Origin: Terasakiella pusilla DSM 6293
GTDB taxonomy: Bacteria > Pseudomonadota > Alphaproteobacteria > Rhodospirillales > Terasakiellaceae
Assembly (NCBI RefSeq): GCF_000688235.1
Contig: NZ_JHYO01000005.1
Location: 1-64,000 of the forward strand
Direction: 5' to 3'
DNA length: 64,000 nucleotides
The translations under genes and the position numbers were made by a program. Position 1 is the stretch's first letter. The number at the start of each line of letters is the position of its first letter. Of the stretch, positions 37,699 to 46,559 are shown one piece after another. Under the pieces are notes generated by a model. That model ran no database searches, had not been told where the DNA came from, and saw only the letters and a list, made by a program, of their open reading frames with translations.

Positions 37699-39939
37699 TT
37701 TGGATGTTGCAATGAACACACCGTCCCAATCGGCAGCCGGTGGATTAATTTCATATTCTTTCATACGCTCTTCATAAAGCGCATAGAGCCCATGATGTTC
37801 CATACCCAACTCGTCAATCATCTGGTTGGCGCGAACAATCATGTCACGTACCTTTGCCCATTCCTGATTGCGGTATGCCTGCAGGAGTTTCGCATGATGA
37901 TCTGCATAAGCAATAAACTCCGGCTTTTGCGCCACAGTATCATCCCCTAATACGGAATAGATACGAACAGCCTCGGTTTTACCTTTCACCTGAATAAGGT
38001 CAAGTTCAATACAGGCTAAATCCAGTACATTTTTATATGTATTTTCCCCAATGACAATTGTGACGCCATAGGCTTTAGACTGCCCTTCCAGACGAGAGGC
38101 GAGGTTTACCGGATCACCGAGCACCGAATAATCAAACCGTTGATCCGATCCCATATTACCTACGCAACAAACACCGGTGTTAAGGCCAATCCCGATTTTT
38201 AACGGGATGTGCGGACGTCCTTCTTCCTCCGCTTCTTTTTCCAGACGCTCGTTGACTTCAACCAGACTGTCGATCATGGCAAGCGCGGAGAGGCAGCCTT
38301 CGCGTTCGTGATTTTCGACATCTAACGGCGCGTTCCAGAACGCCATGATACAATCGCCCATGTACTTATCGATCGTACCCTGACGGTTCAAAATCACATT
38401 CGTCAATGGGGTCAGGAATTTGTTGATCAGCTTGGTTAAGCCTTCAGCGTCAAACAATTCGGAAATGGAGGTAAAACCGCGTACGTCACAGAACAAAAGC
38501 GTCATGGGCCGGTTTTCCCCGCCAAGCTTCAGGCCGGACGGGTCTTCTGCCAGTCGCTCCACGAGTGCGGGTGACATATAGTGAGAGAAAGCCGAGCGCA
38601 CTTGCTTTTTCTGCGCTTCCTCTGCCGCGTACCCCATATAGGTAAGCTGTACATAAATTCCCAGGGTCGCAAACATCGCAAAACCTGCGTCAAACAGCAT
38701 TTTTTTCTCACTAAACAGATACCACGAGGTCGCGCCGGACCCGCCCGCAATCAGGGCAAATAAAATCAAGGTCCATTTAGCGCCAATCATCGGCACCAGA
38801 ATAATCAGGATGAGACCAACAGCAAGTGTGAGCAGAAATTCCGCCCCATTCATGTTGTTCGGGCGTTCCAGAAAGGCTTGGTCGAACACGGATTCAATGA
38901 CATTAGCATGAACCTCGACCCCCGGCAATGTCCCTTCCACAGGTGTTGATCGAATATCAAGTAGACCGACGGCAGATGTGCCAACGAGGATCAACTTACC
39001 TTTAATCATTGCCGGATCAACGACACCAGAAAGGACATCGCGGGCAGAAACATATTTTGCCTTGTCATGTTTAGAGAAATGGGGCCAGACTCGCCCCTTT
39101 TGATCCGTGGGTAAAATCAGGCCCTTGGCAATAGCAACGCTTTCAACGCCATTTGAATTGGCGGTGGCAAGGATTGTTTGACGGCCCGTTGCAACACGCA
39201 ACATCTCGATAGAAAGGCCAGTATAGATATCACCGTCAAATTGGAACAGGGTCGGTACGCGACGCACAATCCCGTCATTTTCAGGAAAGAGAGAGAAAAA
39301 GCCGTGGCCGGCAGCAGCCTCTTCCAAAACCGGCACGTTTCTGACCAAAGAGGGCAGACTTGGGACAAACGCGTTGGGTTTCTCCCCTCTAAAACCGATT
39401 GATTTTTTAACGGGTGGGCGGTGAACCTGATCTTCAATCTCGCGATCAAAACCAGCTTGGCCCAAGATCACGCGGGTTTGGCGGATGATATTGGCGAAAT
39501 ATTCATCATTACTTGGCAGGCTGCGCAACTGTTCTTCCAAGGCTGGATCAAGTCCGGCGACATTATCAGCGATCATATTGGGGGATAGGCGGTCTGGTTC
39601 AGGGAATGCCATATCGAAGGCAACAACCCCTGCCCCCATGCGAAACAGATTAGCAACCATATCACCAATGATGGATCGGGGCCACGGCCATTGCCCCACG
39701 GTTGCCAGGCTTTCTTCATCAAGATCAACGATCGTAACCGGGCGAGATTTAACTTCACGCGGTTCTGCCCGTTGATACATGTCAAAGACCTTGTTGCGCA
39801 TAAACTGCACTGGATACGGGTCAAGAACCTGAATGGTTAACAAACCAATCAACAGTAAAAGACCCGTCAAACGGGTCATCGAGAAGAATTTGCGAAGTCT
39901 CCCCGGTTTCTTTTTTGCAGTCTTGGATGTGTCAGCCAC
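37696..39939 (-). CDS. CHASE2-domain adenylate cyclase (class III)
   Basis: 747 residues from a GTG start. A membrane anchor (about 25-42) leads to a periplasmic CHASE2 sensor (about 45-365, with PVTIVDLDEESLATVGQWPWPRS), three further membrane helices (about 372-445), and a class III cyclase domain (about 480-665). Both metal Asp are present (LLFCDVRGFTS and DKYMGDCIMAFW), as is the Lys in TIDKYMGD and Asp in SVLGDPVNLASRLEG, the pair that selects ATP, so cAMP is the predicted product. The gene runs antisense between the tolC and ABC genes of the secretion cluster, diverging from the latter across 182 bases. Confidence 0.92.
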   Translation of the reverse strand: MADTSKTAKKKPGRLRKFFSMTRLTGLLLLIGLLTIQVLDPYPVQFMRNKVFDMYQRAEPREVKSRPVTIVDLDEESLATVGQWPWPRSIIGDMVANLFRMGAGVVAFDMAFPEPDRLSPNMIADNVAGLDPALEEQLRSLPSNDEYFANIIRQTRVILGQAGFDREIEDQVHRPPVKKSIGFRGEKPNAFVPSLPSLVRNVPVLEEAAAGHGFFSLFPENDGIVRRVPTLFQFDGDIYTGLSIEMLRVATGRQTILATANSNGVESVAIAKGLILPTDQKGRVWPHFSKHDKAKYVSARDVLSGVVDPAMIKGKLILVGTSAVGLLDIRSTPVEGTLPGVEVHANVIESVFDQAFLERPNNMNGAEFLLTLAVGLILIILVPMIGAKWTLILFALIAGGSGATSWYLFSEKKMLFDAGFAMFATLGIYVQLTYMGYAAEEAQKKQVRSAFSHYMSPALVERLAEDPSGLKLGGENRPMTLLFCDVRGFTSISELFDAEGLTKLINKFLTPLTNVILNRQGTIDKYMGDCIMAFWNAPLDVENHEREGCLSALAMIDSLVEVNERLEKEAEEEGRPHIPLKIGIGLNTGVCCVGNMGSDQRFDYSVLGDPVNLASRLEGQSKAYGVTIVIGENTYKNVLDLACIELDLIQVKGKTEAVRIYSVLGDDTVAQKPEFIAYADHHAKLLQAYRNQEWAKVRDMIVRANQMIDELGMEHHGLYALYEERMKEYEINPPAADWDGVFIATSK

Positions 39940-40121
39940 AGTCTTATCCCTTTGTAGTCATCCCCAAACGAATTTGATGACACCAGTTCGTTGCAACCAG
40001 GTCAAGAAAACTATAACATTTTGAATAAATTAACGTGAATTTTAAAGATATGTTGTCGTTTTTTCTATCGTTTTGCGTTACTTTCTGTCCTGATAAAAAC
40101 AACTGCGCATCGGAATCGATA

Positions 40122-41876
40122 ATGTTGCCACCTAGTTTCGATTGGTTAAAACCGATTGTTAAGCCCTTGATGAGAACCTTTAGAGAAGTCATGGGCATGT
40201 CTTTCTTTGTAAATATGCTGGCACTTGTAGTCCCCGTCTTTGTTCTACAAGTCTATGACCGCGTCGTTTTTCATGCGGGGATTGAAACATTGCAAGGGCT
40301 GGTGATTGGTGTACTGCTCGTTTTGGTGTTTGATTATTCGTTGCGCCAAGCGCGTTCCAAAATCATGCAACGTATTGCCTTGAAGATTGATGTGGAAGTC
40401 GGTCGTAAATTATTCAAACAATTTAGCGCAGTCCCCCTTCAAACCCTTGAAAGCAGACCGGCCGCTTATTGGCAGACCTTGTTTCGTGATGTGGATACGG
40501 TACGCAACACCCTAAGTGGCGGCACAGCTATTTTGTTGGTCGATCTCCCCTTTGTCTTTTTGTTTTTAGGGCTGATCCTGATGTTGGCGCTGCCTATCGC
40601 ATGGGTGTTTCTTATTATCCTGCCGTTGTTTGTATTTGTGGCCTGGCGGTCTGGAAACGTGATGGGGGCAGCCAATCAGGCGGAAAAAAAGACAGCTCTA
40701 TCGCGCGATGATCTTATTGCCGGTGTGATTGCCGGACGGACAACCATCAAAGCGCTTGCCATGGATCGCACGCTTGAAAAAACATGGGAAGACCGCCACG
40801 CCGACAATATCGAAAACTCGATCATTCGTGGCGGGAAAGCTGATGCCTATACCAACCTTGGCATGACCCTGACACTCTTGACCACTATTTCACTCACCAC
40901 GGTTGGTGCGATTGCCATTATTAATCAGGAACTGACCATGGGGGCTTTGATTGCCACCAATATGCTGTCCGGCCGTTTACTCGGTCCCATGAACCAGCTG
41001 GTCGGTTCATGGCGCGCCTTTTCTGGGTTTAAGCAATCGGTAGAGCGTCTTGGCGCCTTATTTGAATTGCCGATTGAACGTCAGGAAAGTGAAGTCAAAA
41101 TGGAACGTCCGCAAGGCTTTATCTCTCTCGATAAAGTGACTTTCCAATATTCTGAAGATCTGGCACCAGTGGTTGACGCGGTGAGTTTTAATTTAAAACC
41201 CGGCGCCCTGACAGCCCTTGTCGGGCGCAATGGCAGCGGAAAAACAACCCTCATTAAATTGATCCAAGGTCTCTATATTCCGCAAAGTGGGCGGGTATTG
41301 CTGGATAAAGCTGATATTAAACAGTTTACCCGCTATGAACTCGCAAGCTGGATCGGTTATGTCCCTCAAGAATGTGCCCTCCTTCATGGCACCGTGCGCG
41401 AAAACCTTATTTTCTCCCGACCTGAAGCAACTGATGAAGAGATCGTTGAGGCGTGTAAGGCTACAGGTGTACATGATACGATCATCGACCTACCGGACGG
41501 ATATGGCAGCGATATCGGTGAAGCCGGGCGCAGATTATCTGGCGGTCAAAAACAACGGCTAACCATTTCGCGGGCGTTGTTGGGCAATCCCCCTGTGTTG
41601 CTACTTGATGAACCATCTGGGAGCCTGGACCGTCAGGCTGAGGAAGAGTTGCGCGATTTACTCTCCAAACTGGCTCAGGATCACACGATTATTCTGGTCA
41701 CCCACAGCCCTATTCTGTTAAGTGCCTGCGCAAATATGATTGTTATGGATCAAGGCCGCATTGCCTTGGCGGGGCCGACAAAGGATGTGCTGCCCAAACT
41801 TGCAGCGAACGCCCAAGCCAAAAAGCAAGCGGCTTCATCTGCGAAACCGCAAACTGCGCCGGAGGCCGGGAACTAA
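40122..41876 (+). CDS. Type I secretion ABC transporter (permease/ATPase)
   Basis: 584 residues from the ATG at 40122 (MLPPSFDWLKPIVKPLMRTF); the open frame upstream to 40035 is not family-like. An exporter half-transporter: membrane domain (about 25-290, with VVPVFVLQVYDRVV, the PrtD/HlyB-type first helix), then ATPase with Walker A GRNGSGKTT, signature RLSGGQKQRLTISRAL, Walker B PVLLLDEPSGSLD and a switch His in VTHSP. There is no N-terminal peptidase domain, so the substrate is probably not processed at a GG site. Its stop overlaps the start of the HlyD gene (TAATG). Confidence 0.92.
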   Translation: MLPPSFDWLKPIVKPLMRTFREVMGMSFFVNMLALVVPVFVLQVYDRVVFHAGIETLQGLVIGVLLVLVFDYSLRQARSKIMQRIALKIDVEVGRKLFKQFSAVPLQTLESRPAAYWQTLFRDVDTVRNTLSGGTAILLVDLPFVFLFLGLILMLALPIAWVFLIILPLFVFVAWRSGNVMGAANQAEKKTALSRDDLIAGVIAGRTTIKALAMDRTLEKTWEDRHADNIENSIIRGGKADAYTNLGMTLTLLTTISLTTVGAIAIINQELTMGALIATNMLSGRLLGPMNQLVGSWRAFSGFKQSVERLGALFELPIERQESEVKMERPQGFISLDKVTFQYSEDLAPVVDAVSFNLKPGALTALVGRNGSGKTTLIKLIQGLYIPQSGRVLLDKADIKQFTRYELASWIGYVPQECALLHGTVRENLIFSRPEATDEEIVEACKATGVHDTIIDLPDGYGSDIGEAGRRLSGGQKQRLTISRALLGNPPVLLLDEPSGSLDRQAEEELRDLLSKLAQDHTIILVTHSPILLSACANMIVMDQGRIALAGPTKDVLPKLAANAQAKKQAASSAKPQTAPEAGN

Positions 41877-43165
41877 TGTCTCGTTTAGATAAACTCATTA
41901 CTGAAAACCCTGTCCAAACCCGTAAACCCTTGGTTTTAGGTATCATTGGCTTACTCAGTGTCTTTATCGTCTGGAGTTTCTTTGCAAAACTTGAAGAAGT
42001 GTCCGTGGCGATGGGCGAAGTGGTTCCCCAAGGTAAAGTCAAAGTCATCCAGCACCTTGAAGGTGGGATTATAACCGATATCCACGTACAAGAAGGCGAT
42101 ATGGTTCGCAAAGATAGCGAACTGGTTCAATTGGATCTTGGCACCGGGGGCGTGAATAAAGAAGAACTTGCGGTGCGACTGGATGGTCTATTGCTTAATC
42201 GGGCGCGTCTGAATGCAGAAGCAAACGACACGCCTTTAGAATTGCCGCCGGAAATCGTCGTGAATAGACCGGAAATGGCAGCGGCCGTTGAACGTTCTCA
42301 TCGTGCTCGTTTGCGCGACATGACTTCTCGTCTGACAGTCTTGCGCGATAAGTTGCGCCAAAAAGAACTCTCCGTGGATGAATTAGAGACAAAGCTCGCA
42401 AATACTCAAAGCGACCTGCGTCTATCGCGTCAACGTTTTAAAATGTCATCGGACCTTCTAAATGACAAGCTTACGTCCAAGATGGATCACTTGAAACTGG
42501 AGTCTGAAGTCCAGAAGCTTGAAGGTGAATTAAGCACGCTCAGTTCTTCCATTCCCAAAGCCAAAGTCGCGGTTAAAGAAGAACGCTCGAAGATAGATGA
42601 AGAAAGAACGGCCTTTCAACGCGAAGCTTTAGAAGAGCTGGATAAAGTAGAGCAAAGTATTGCGCAAACCTTCGAGCTTTTATCAGAAGCGACAGATCAG
42701 GGCTTACGCGCCTTGATCCGAAGCCCGATCGATGGGGTGGTAAAAAACATGACTTACAACACCATCGGCAACGTTGTCAGTGCAGGTGAACCCATCATGG
42801 AAATCGTCCCGATTGGGGAAAATCTGGTGATTGAAGCGCGCTTAAACCCGATTGACCGGGGCTATGTGGCGGAAAATCAGGATGCGGTTGTGAAAATTAA
42901 TACCTATGACTTTGTTCGCTATGGGAGCCTTGATGGAAAAGTCATCCATGTTGCCCCCGATTCAACCACCACACAGGAAGGCGAAACCTATTTTCGGGTC
43001 ATCGTGCAAACTGAAAAGACATATCTGGGTGATAAAGAAGGTGTCTATGCCATCACACCCGGGATGGAAGCTACGGTTGATATCCATACTGGCGAGAAAT
43101 CAGTTATCGAATACCTGATTAAACCCGTCTTAAAGATGAAACACGAAGCCTTTAGAGAGCGATAA
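41876..43165 (+). CDS. HlyD-family type I secretion periplasmic adaptor
   Basis: 429 residues. One N-terminal membrane helix (about 21-38), a lipoyl half-motif (GEVVPQGKVKVIQHLEGGIITDIHVQEGDMV), a long coiled-coil hairpin (about 115-270), the second lipoyl half (LIRSPIDGVVKNMTYNTIGNVVSAGEPIMEIVP) and a beta barrel ending in MEATVDIHTGEKSVIEYLIKPV. It links the ABC transporter to the TolC duct. Translationally coupled to the ABC gene. Confidence 0.94.
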   Translation: MSRLDKLITENPVQTRKPLVLGIIGLLSVFIVWSFFAKLEEVSVAMGEVVPQGKVKVIQHLEGGIITDIHVQEGDMVRKDSELVQLDLGTGGVNKEELAVRLDGLLLNRARLNAEANDTPLELPPEIVVNRPEMAAAVERSHRARLRDMTSRLTVLRDKLRQKELSVDELETKLANTQSDLRLSRQRFKMSSDLLNDKLTSKMDHLKLESEVQKLEGELSTLSSSIPKAKVAVKEERSKIDEERTAFQREALEELDKVEQSIAQTFELLSEATDQGLRALIRSPIDGVVKNMTYNTIGNVVSAGEPIMEIVPIGENLVIEARLNPIDRGYVAENQDAVVKINTYDFVRYGSLDGKVIHVAPDSTTTQEGETYFRVIVQTEKTYLGDKEGVYAITPGMEATVDIHTGEKSVIEYLIKPVLKMKHEAFRER

Positions 43166-43271
43166 CAGATATTTTATTTATCAACCTGTAAGTTTTTTCT
43201 AGGCTTTCAGGGAAGGAATAGTTATCGTTAAGCGTTATGCAACAAATTGTTAGAAAGACAGAGGCAAAATA

Positions 43272-44072
43272 ATGTCGTTTGCAACAATCGTGGGGATCTT
43301 GGGTGGTTTCGGACTTTTTGTAAGTGCGATTTTCCTCAGTACAGATAATTTTATGATGTTTCTGGACTTATCCAGTTTCATTATGGTGATTGGTGGTACG
43401 TTTGCTGCAACCTTTGTTTCTTATGAACCTCGATATGTTTTTATGGCGATCAAACTGATTGGTCGCCTTGTTTTTGCTCCAAAAGTTGCACGTAATATTC
43501 TCACGGCAGAAGTCGGTCGCATTATCAAATGGGGCTATACCATCCAGAAGAACGGCATTCCGGCACTGGAAGCTGAGACAAAAAAAGCCGCAAAAGCCGA
43601 TCGCTTCCTTGGCTTTGGTATTGAAATGGTCATTAGTGGGTATACTGGTACAGAAGTCCGCGAGATCTTGACGAATACCATTGAAACCACTTTTGTGCGC
43701 AACACCATTCAGGCCAGTATCCTACGTGCAATTGCAGCGACCTGCCCCGCTTTCGGGATGATTGGGACGTTGGTTGGTTTGATTATCATGCTGGATGGTA
43801 TGGGCAACGATCCTTCCCAGCTTGGCGCGGGCTTGGCCGTCGCCTTGTTGACAACCCTGTACGGCGTATTGTTCGCTCGAATGATCTTTTTACCCGCCGC
43901 CAACAAAATCCAGCAGCGCGAAGAAATTGTGCGCTTTAGAAATTATCTGGTTGCCGAAGGTTTATGCCTGCTGGCTGATCGTAAAAGCCCGCGATATATT
44001 CAAGATCGAATGAACAGCTTTCTAGATCCGGCTATTCATTACAATCTTGATAAAATGATGAAGCGTAAGTAG
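43272..44072 (+). CDS. MotA/PomA-like proton or sodium channel subunit
   Basis: 266 residues, four membrane helices, with GAGG upstream of the ATG. ATIVGILGGFGLFVSAIFL, SFIMVIGGTFAATFVSYEP and the channel helices CPAFGMIGTLVGLIIMLDGMGN and LGAGLAVALLTTLYGVLFARMIFLPAANKI are close in style to sodium-type PomA. No flagellar gene is in the window. The pair with the following MotB-like gene starts 106 bases after the HlyD gene, with no terminator that I can see between. Either an orphan flagellar stator or a motor for envelope work linked to secretion. Confidence 0.88.
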   Translation: MSFATIVGILGGFGLFVSAIFLSTDNFMMFLDLSSFIMVIGGTFAATFVSYEPRYVFMAIKLIGRLVFAPKVARNILTAEVGRIIKWGYTIQKNGIPALEAETKKAAKADRFLGFGIEMVISGYTGTEVREILTNTIETTFVRNTIQASILRAIAATCPAFGMIGTLVGLIIMLDGMGNDPSQLGAGLAVALLTTLYGVLFARMIFLPAANKIQQREEIVRFRNYLVAEGLCLLADRKSPRYIQDRMNSFLDPAIHYNLDKMMKRK

Positions 44073-44086
44073 AGAGAGGCTCGATT

Positions 44087-44902
44087 ATGGCACCTCCCGC
44101 GCCCAAAGAAGAACCAGAAGACGAGTCCTGGCTTGCGACCTATGCGGATGCCATTACCCTTTTAATGGCGTTTTTTGTCTTGTTGGTTGCTGTCTCAAAA
44201 GTTGATCTTGCGCTTTATGAAGAAGTCGCAGAAGGCATCAACGAACAAGTAAATAAGAAAGAACGCAAAGCACCTACCCAGGAATTGAAAGACGATGCCG
44301 CCGAAATCGTTCAGGAAATGACGGACGGCAAGGTGTTGAAGCTGGGGGTTGATGATAGTGGCATTGTCCTGGAGTTTGATAGTTCAACCTTTTTTAAGCC
44401 GGGAACGGCACAGGTGATTGATGCCGCCTATCCGATCATTGCGTCCCTCGCGGAATTGGTTAACAGCCCGCAATATGAAAAGTTTAACATGGATATTGAA
44501 GGCCATACGGATGATGACCCGATCAGCACACTACAGTTCCCGTCGAATTGGGTGTTGGGGGCATCACGCTCTGCTTCTGTCCTTCAGATCATGAATGAAA
44601 ATGGCGTGAAGGTTGATCGCATGCGGGTTTTATCTTACGCCGCGACACGCCCTAAAGCGCCAAATAGAATGGAAGATGGGACCCCCATTCCCGAAAACAA
44701 AGCCATGAACCGTCGGGTGGTATTGCGCATTCATCAAAAGCCATTTGAATATTCTCCACCCAAATATGTGCCAGTCACGTCGATTGCGAGGGATTACGAT
44801 CCCAACCAGTCAAATGCCGCGCCTGCTGACGGTGCGACACCAGAAACAACGACAGGGGAAACCACCCCCACCGCTGCATCAGAACCTGCACCCGCACAGT
44901 AA
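44087..44902 (+). CDS. MotB/PomB-like stator protein with OmpA domain
   Basis: 271 residues. A short cytoplasmic start, one membrane helix (about 17-38, TYADAITLLMAFFVLLVAVSK) with the ion-binding Asp at about 21, a plug/linker region, and an OmpA-like peptidoglycan-binding domain (about 110-220, MDIEGHTDDDPIST through NRRVVLRIH). The tail (about 235-271) is rich in Pro, Ala, Thr and Glu. It forms the ion-channel complex with the MotA-like protein, 14 bases upstream. Convergent with the metallo-hydrolase gene; only 6 bases separate the stops. Confidence 0.88.
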   Translation: MAPPAPKEEPEDESWLATYADAITLLMAFFVLLVAVSKVDLALYEEVAEGINEQVNKKERKAPTQELKDDAAEIVQEMTDGKVLKLGVDDSGIVLEFDSSTFFKPGTAQVIDAAYPIIASLAELVNSPQYEKFNMDIEGHTDDDPISTLQFPSNWVLGASRSASVLQIMNENGVKVDRMRVLSYAATRPKAPNRMEDGTPIPENKAMNRRVVLRIHQKPFEYSPPKYVPVTSIARDYDPNQSNAAPADGATPETTTGETTPTAASEPAPAQ

Positions 44903-44908
44903 ATTCAG

Positions 44909-45730
44909 TTAGATTTCAACTTCCATGAAGTCTTTGGCAACAAAACAATGAGACCACATCGTTTTTGCTTTGGCTTCTAATTCTCTCATCATATCGTCCG
45001 TATGTTCCGGATCATGGTGAAAGATCGCCAACTTTTTGACGTTTGCCGCCTGGCAGAGGCGAATGCCTTCTTGCCAAGTAGAATGCCCCCACCCGATCTT
45101 GGCTTCAAATGTTTCGTCACTATAGGTACTGTCATAAATGACAAGATCTGCACCTTCGATAAGGTCCAGTACATTTTGGTCCGGTTTGCCGATCACATGT
45201 TCAGTATCCGTCACATAGCACATGGCTTTCCTGTCATATTCGATCCGGTAACCGGTTGCGCCGTTGGGATGGTTTAAAGCGGCGGTTTTGACCACTACCC
45301 CTTCATAAAAGGAAAAACTGTCCCCGGCCCGAAAGTCTTCGAACGTTAGTTCTGCTTGCATCACTTCCAACGGTACGGGAAAGGTGGGATTGGCCATCTG
45401 GCTTGCGAGAACTTGTCTAATCCCACCGATATCGGTGAGATGACCCGCCATGACGTGACAGCGATTGCCCGGCACATAAGCGGGCGTAAAAAAAGGAAAG
45501 CCGTTGATATGATCCCAATGAGTGTGTGTTAAAAGTAAATGGCAGTTTTTATGGCCCGCCTTTAGCAGTTCTTGGCCAAGATTTCGAATGCCCGTACCGG
45601 CATCCAGAATAATCCTCTCCGCCCCGACCTTCACTTCGATACAACTGGTGTTTCCACCATATTCGACATGATCAGGCGATGGGCAAGCGATGGAACCGCG
45701 AACACCCCAGAACTTAACTGCAAAACTCAT
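44909..45730 (-). CDS. Metallo-beta-lactamase-fold hydrolase (phosphodiesterase-like)
   Basis: 273 residues. Begins KFWGVRGSIACPSPDHVEYGGNTSC, typical of a COG1235-like group, with the zinc motif LLLTHTHWDHINGFPFF (HxHxDH), the MCYVTDTEH segment and IFHHDPEHTDD. Relatives include tRNase Z-like, PhnP-like and cyclic-nucleotide phosphodiesterase-like enzymes. With an adenylate cyclase gene 5 kb away, hydrolysis of cAMP is an attractive but unproven role. Monocistronic, facing the MotB-like gene. Confidence 0.85.
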   Translation of the reverse strand: MSFAVKFWGVRGSIACPSPDHVEYGGNTSCIEVKVGAERIILDAGTGIRNLGQELLKAGHKNCHLLLTHTHWDHINGFPFFTPAYVPGNRCHVMAGHLTDIGGIRQVLASQMANPTFPVPLEVMQAELTFEDFRAGDSFSFYEGVVVKTAALNHPNGATGYRIEYDRKAMCYVTDTEHVIGKPDQNVLDLIEGADLVIYDSTYSDETFEAKIGWGHSTWQEGIRLCQAANVKKLAIFHHDPEHTDDMMRELEAKAKTMWSHCFVAKDFMEVEI

Positions 45731-45833
45731 TTAAAACTCCGACTGTTAGCCTCGGTTAATTATTATTATCTCCCAACTATTAGGACAGATTTGGTTAAAT
45801 CTAACAACTCAAAATTAAGATTTTGCTTAAATT

Positions 45834-46559
45834 TTAAATAAAATTAACTCTATCACCAATGGTTAGGTTAAACCGACCGGCCGCGTGCCCCTGATTAACA
45901 GCGATTTCTACGAATCCGGATGAGTTAATATACCAAAAGGGTTTTCCCTTCTCTGTGTCGGAGAACACAGCAGAATAAAAAAAGTGATGATTTTTTATGA
46001 CAATAGTGGATTCTTTAGAAATTTCAAAATCTCGTATACTGACCCAGCAATTGCCAAAATCATCGATATGGGCAATTGCATAATGATTTTGTTCTTCTTC
46101 AAGAATGACCAATTGATCTAGCGGAAGTATTGTCATGGCGACCTCTTGTTCAGTGGCAAGTTTGGCTGCGACCGGCCCAAAAAGGTCACGCCCATGGAAA
46201 GAAAGGGATAAATGTTCAGGTCGCCAATCGATGACATAAGCGACCGCGTCAGGCTCATTTTTCAAGACAAATTGGAACAGGCCATTATCAGGACCGACAA
46301 ACCAACGCTCTTTGATCCGAATACAAAGGGGCTTTCGGCTGCTCCCTACCCCAGGATCAACAACACAGACAAAAACTGCTTTTTTGGGCATATGATCGAT
46401 CAAACCAGCCAGCAAACGTGCCGATGTCCCCACATTAAACGCCGGTGCATCTGTCATCAGGTCCACGACCGTTTCCTTGGGCGCGAGTTCATGAATACGT
46501 GCTCTCATTTGCCCCATGTAGGGACCTTTCAGCCCAAAATCGGTAAATAGAACAATCAC
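45834..46559 (-). CDS. SAM hydrolase / SAM-dependent halogenase family protein (DUF62)
   Basis: 241 residues from a GTG start that overlaps the stop of the gene before it (GTGA). Family motifs IVLFTDFGLKGPYMGQMRA, FVCVVDPGVGSSRKPL and RWFVGPDNGLFQFVL are all present. Most bacterial members split S-adenosylmethionine with water to adenosine and methionine; halogenases are rare relatives. Cotranslated with the sterol desaturase-like gene. Confidence 0.9.
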   Translation of the reverse strand: MIVLFTDFGLKGPYMGQMRARIHELAPKETVVDLMTDAPAFNVGTSARLLAGLIDHMPKKAVFVCVVDPGVGSSRKPLCIRIKERWFVGPDNGLFQFVLKNEPDAVAYVIDWRPEHLSLSFHGRDLFGPVAAKLATEQEVAMTILPLDQLVILEEEQNHYAIAHIDDFGNCWVSIRDFEISKESTIVIKNHHFFYSAVFSDTEKGKPFWYINSSGFVEIAVNQGHAAGRFNLTIGDRVNFI

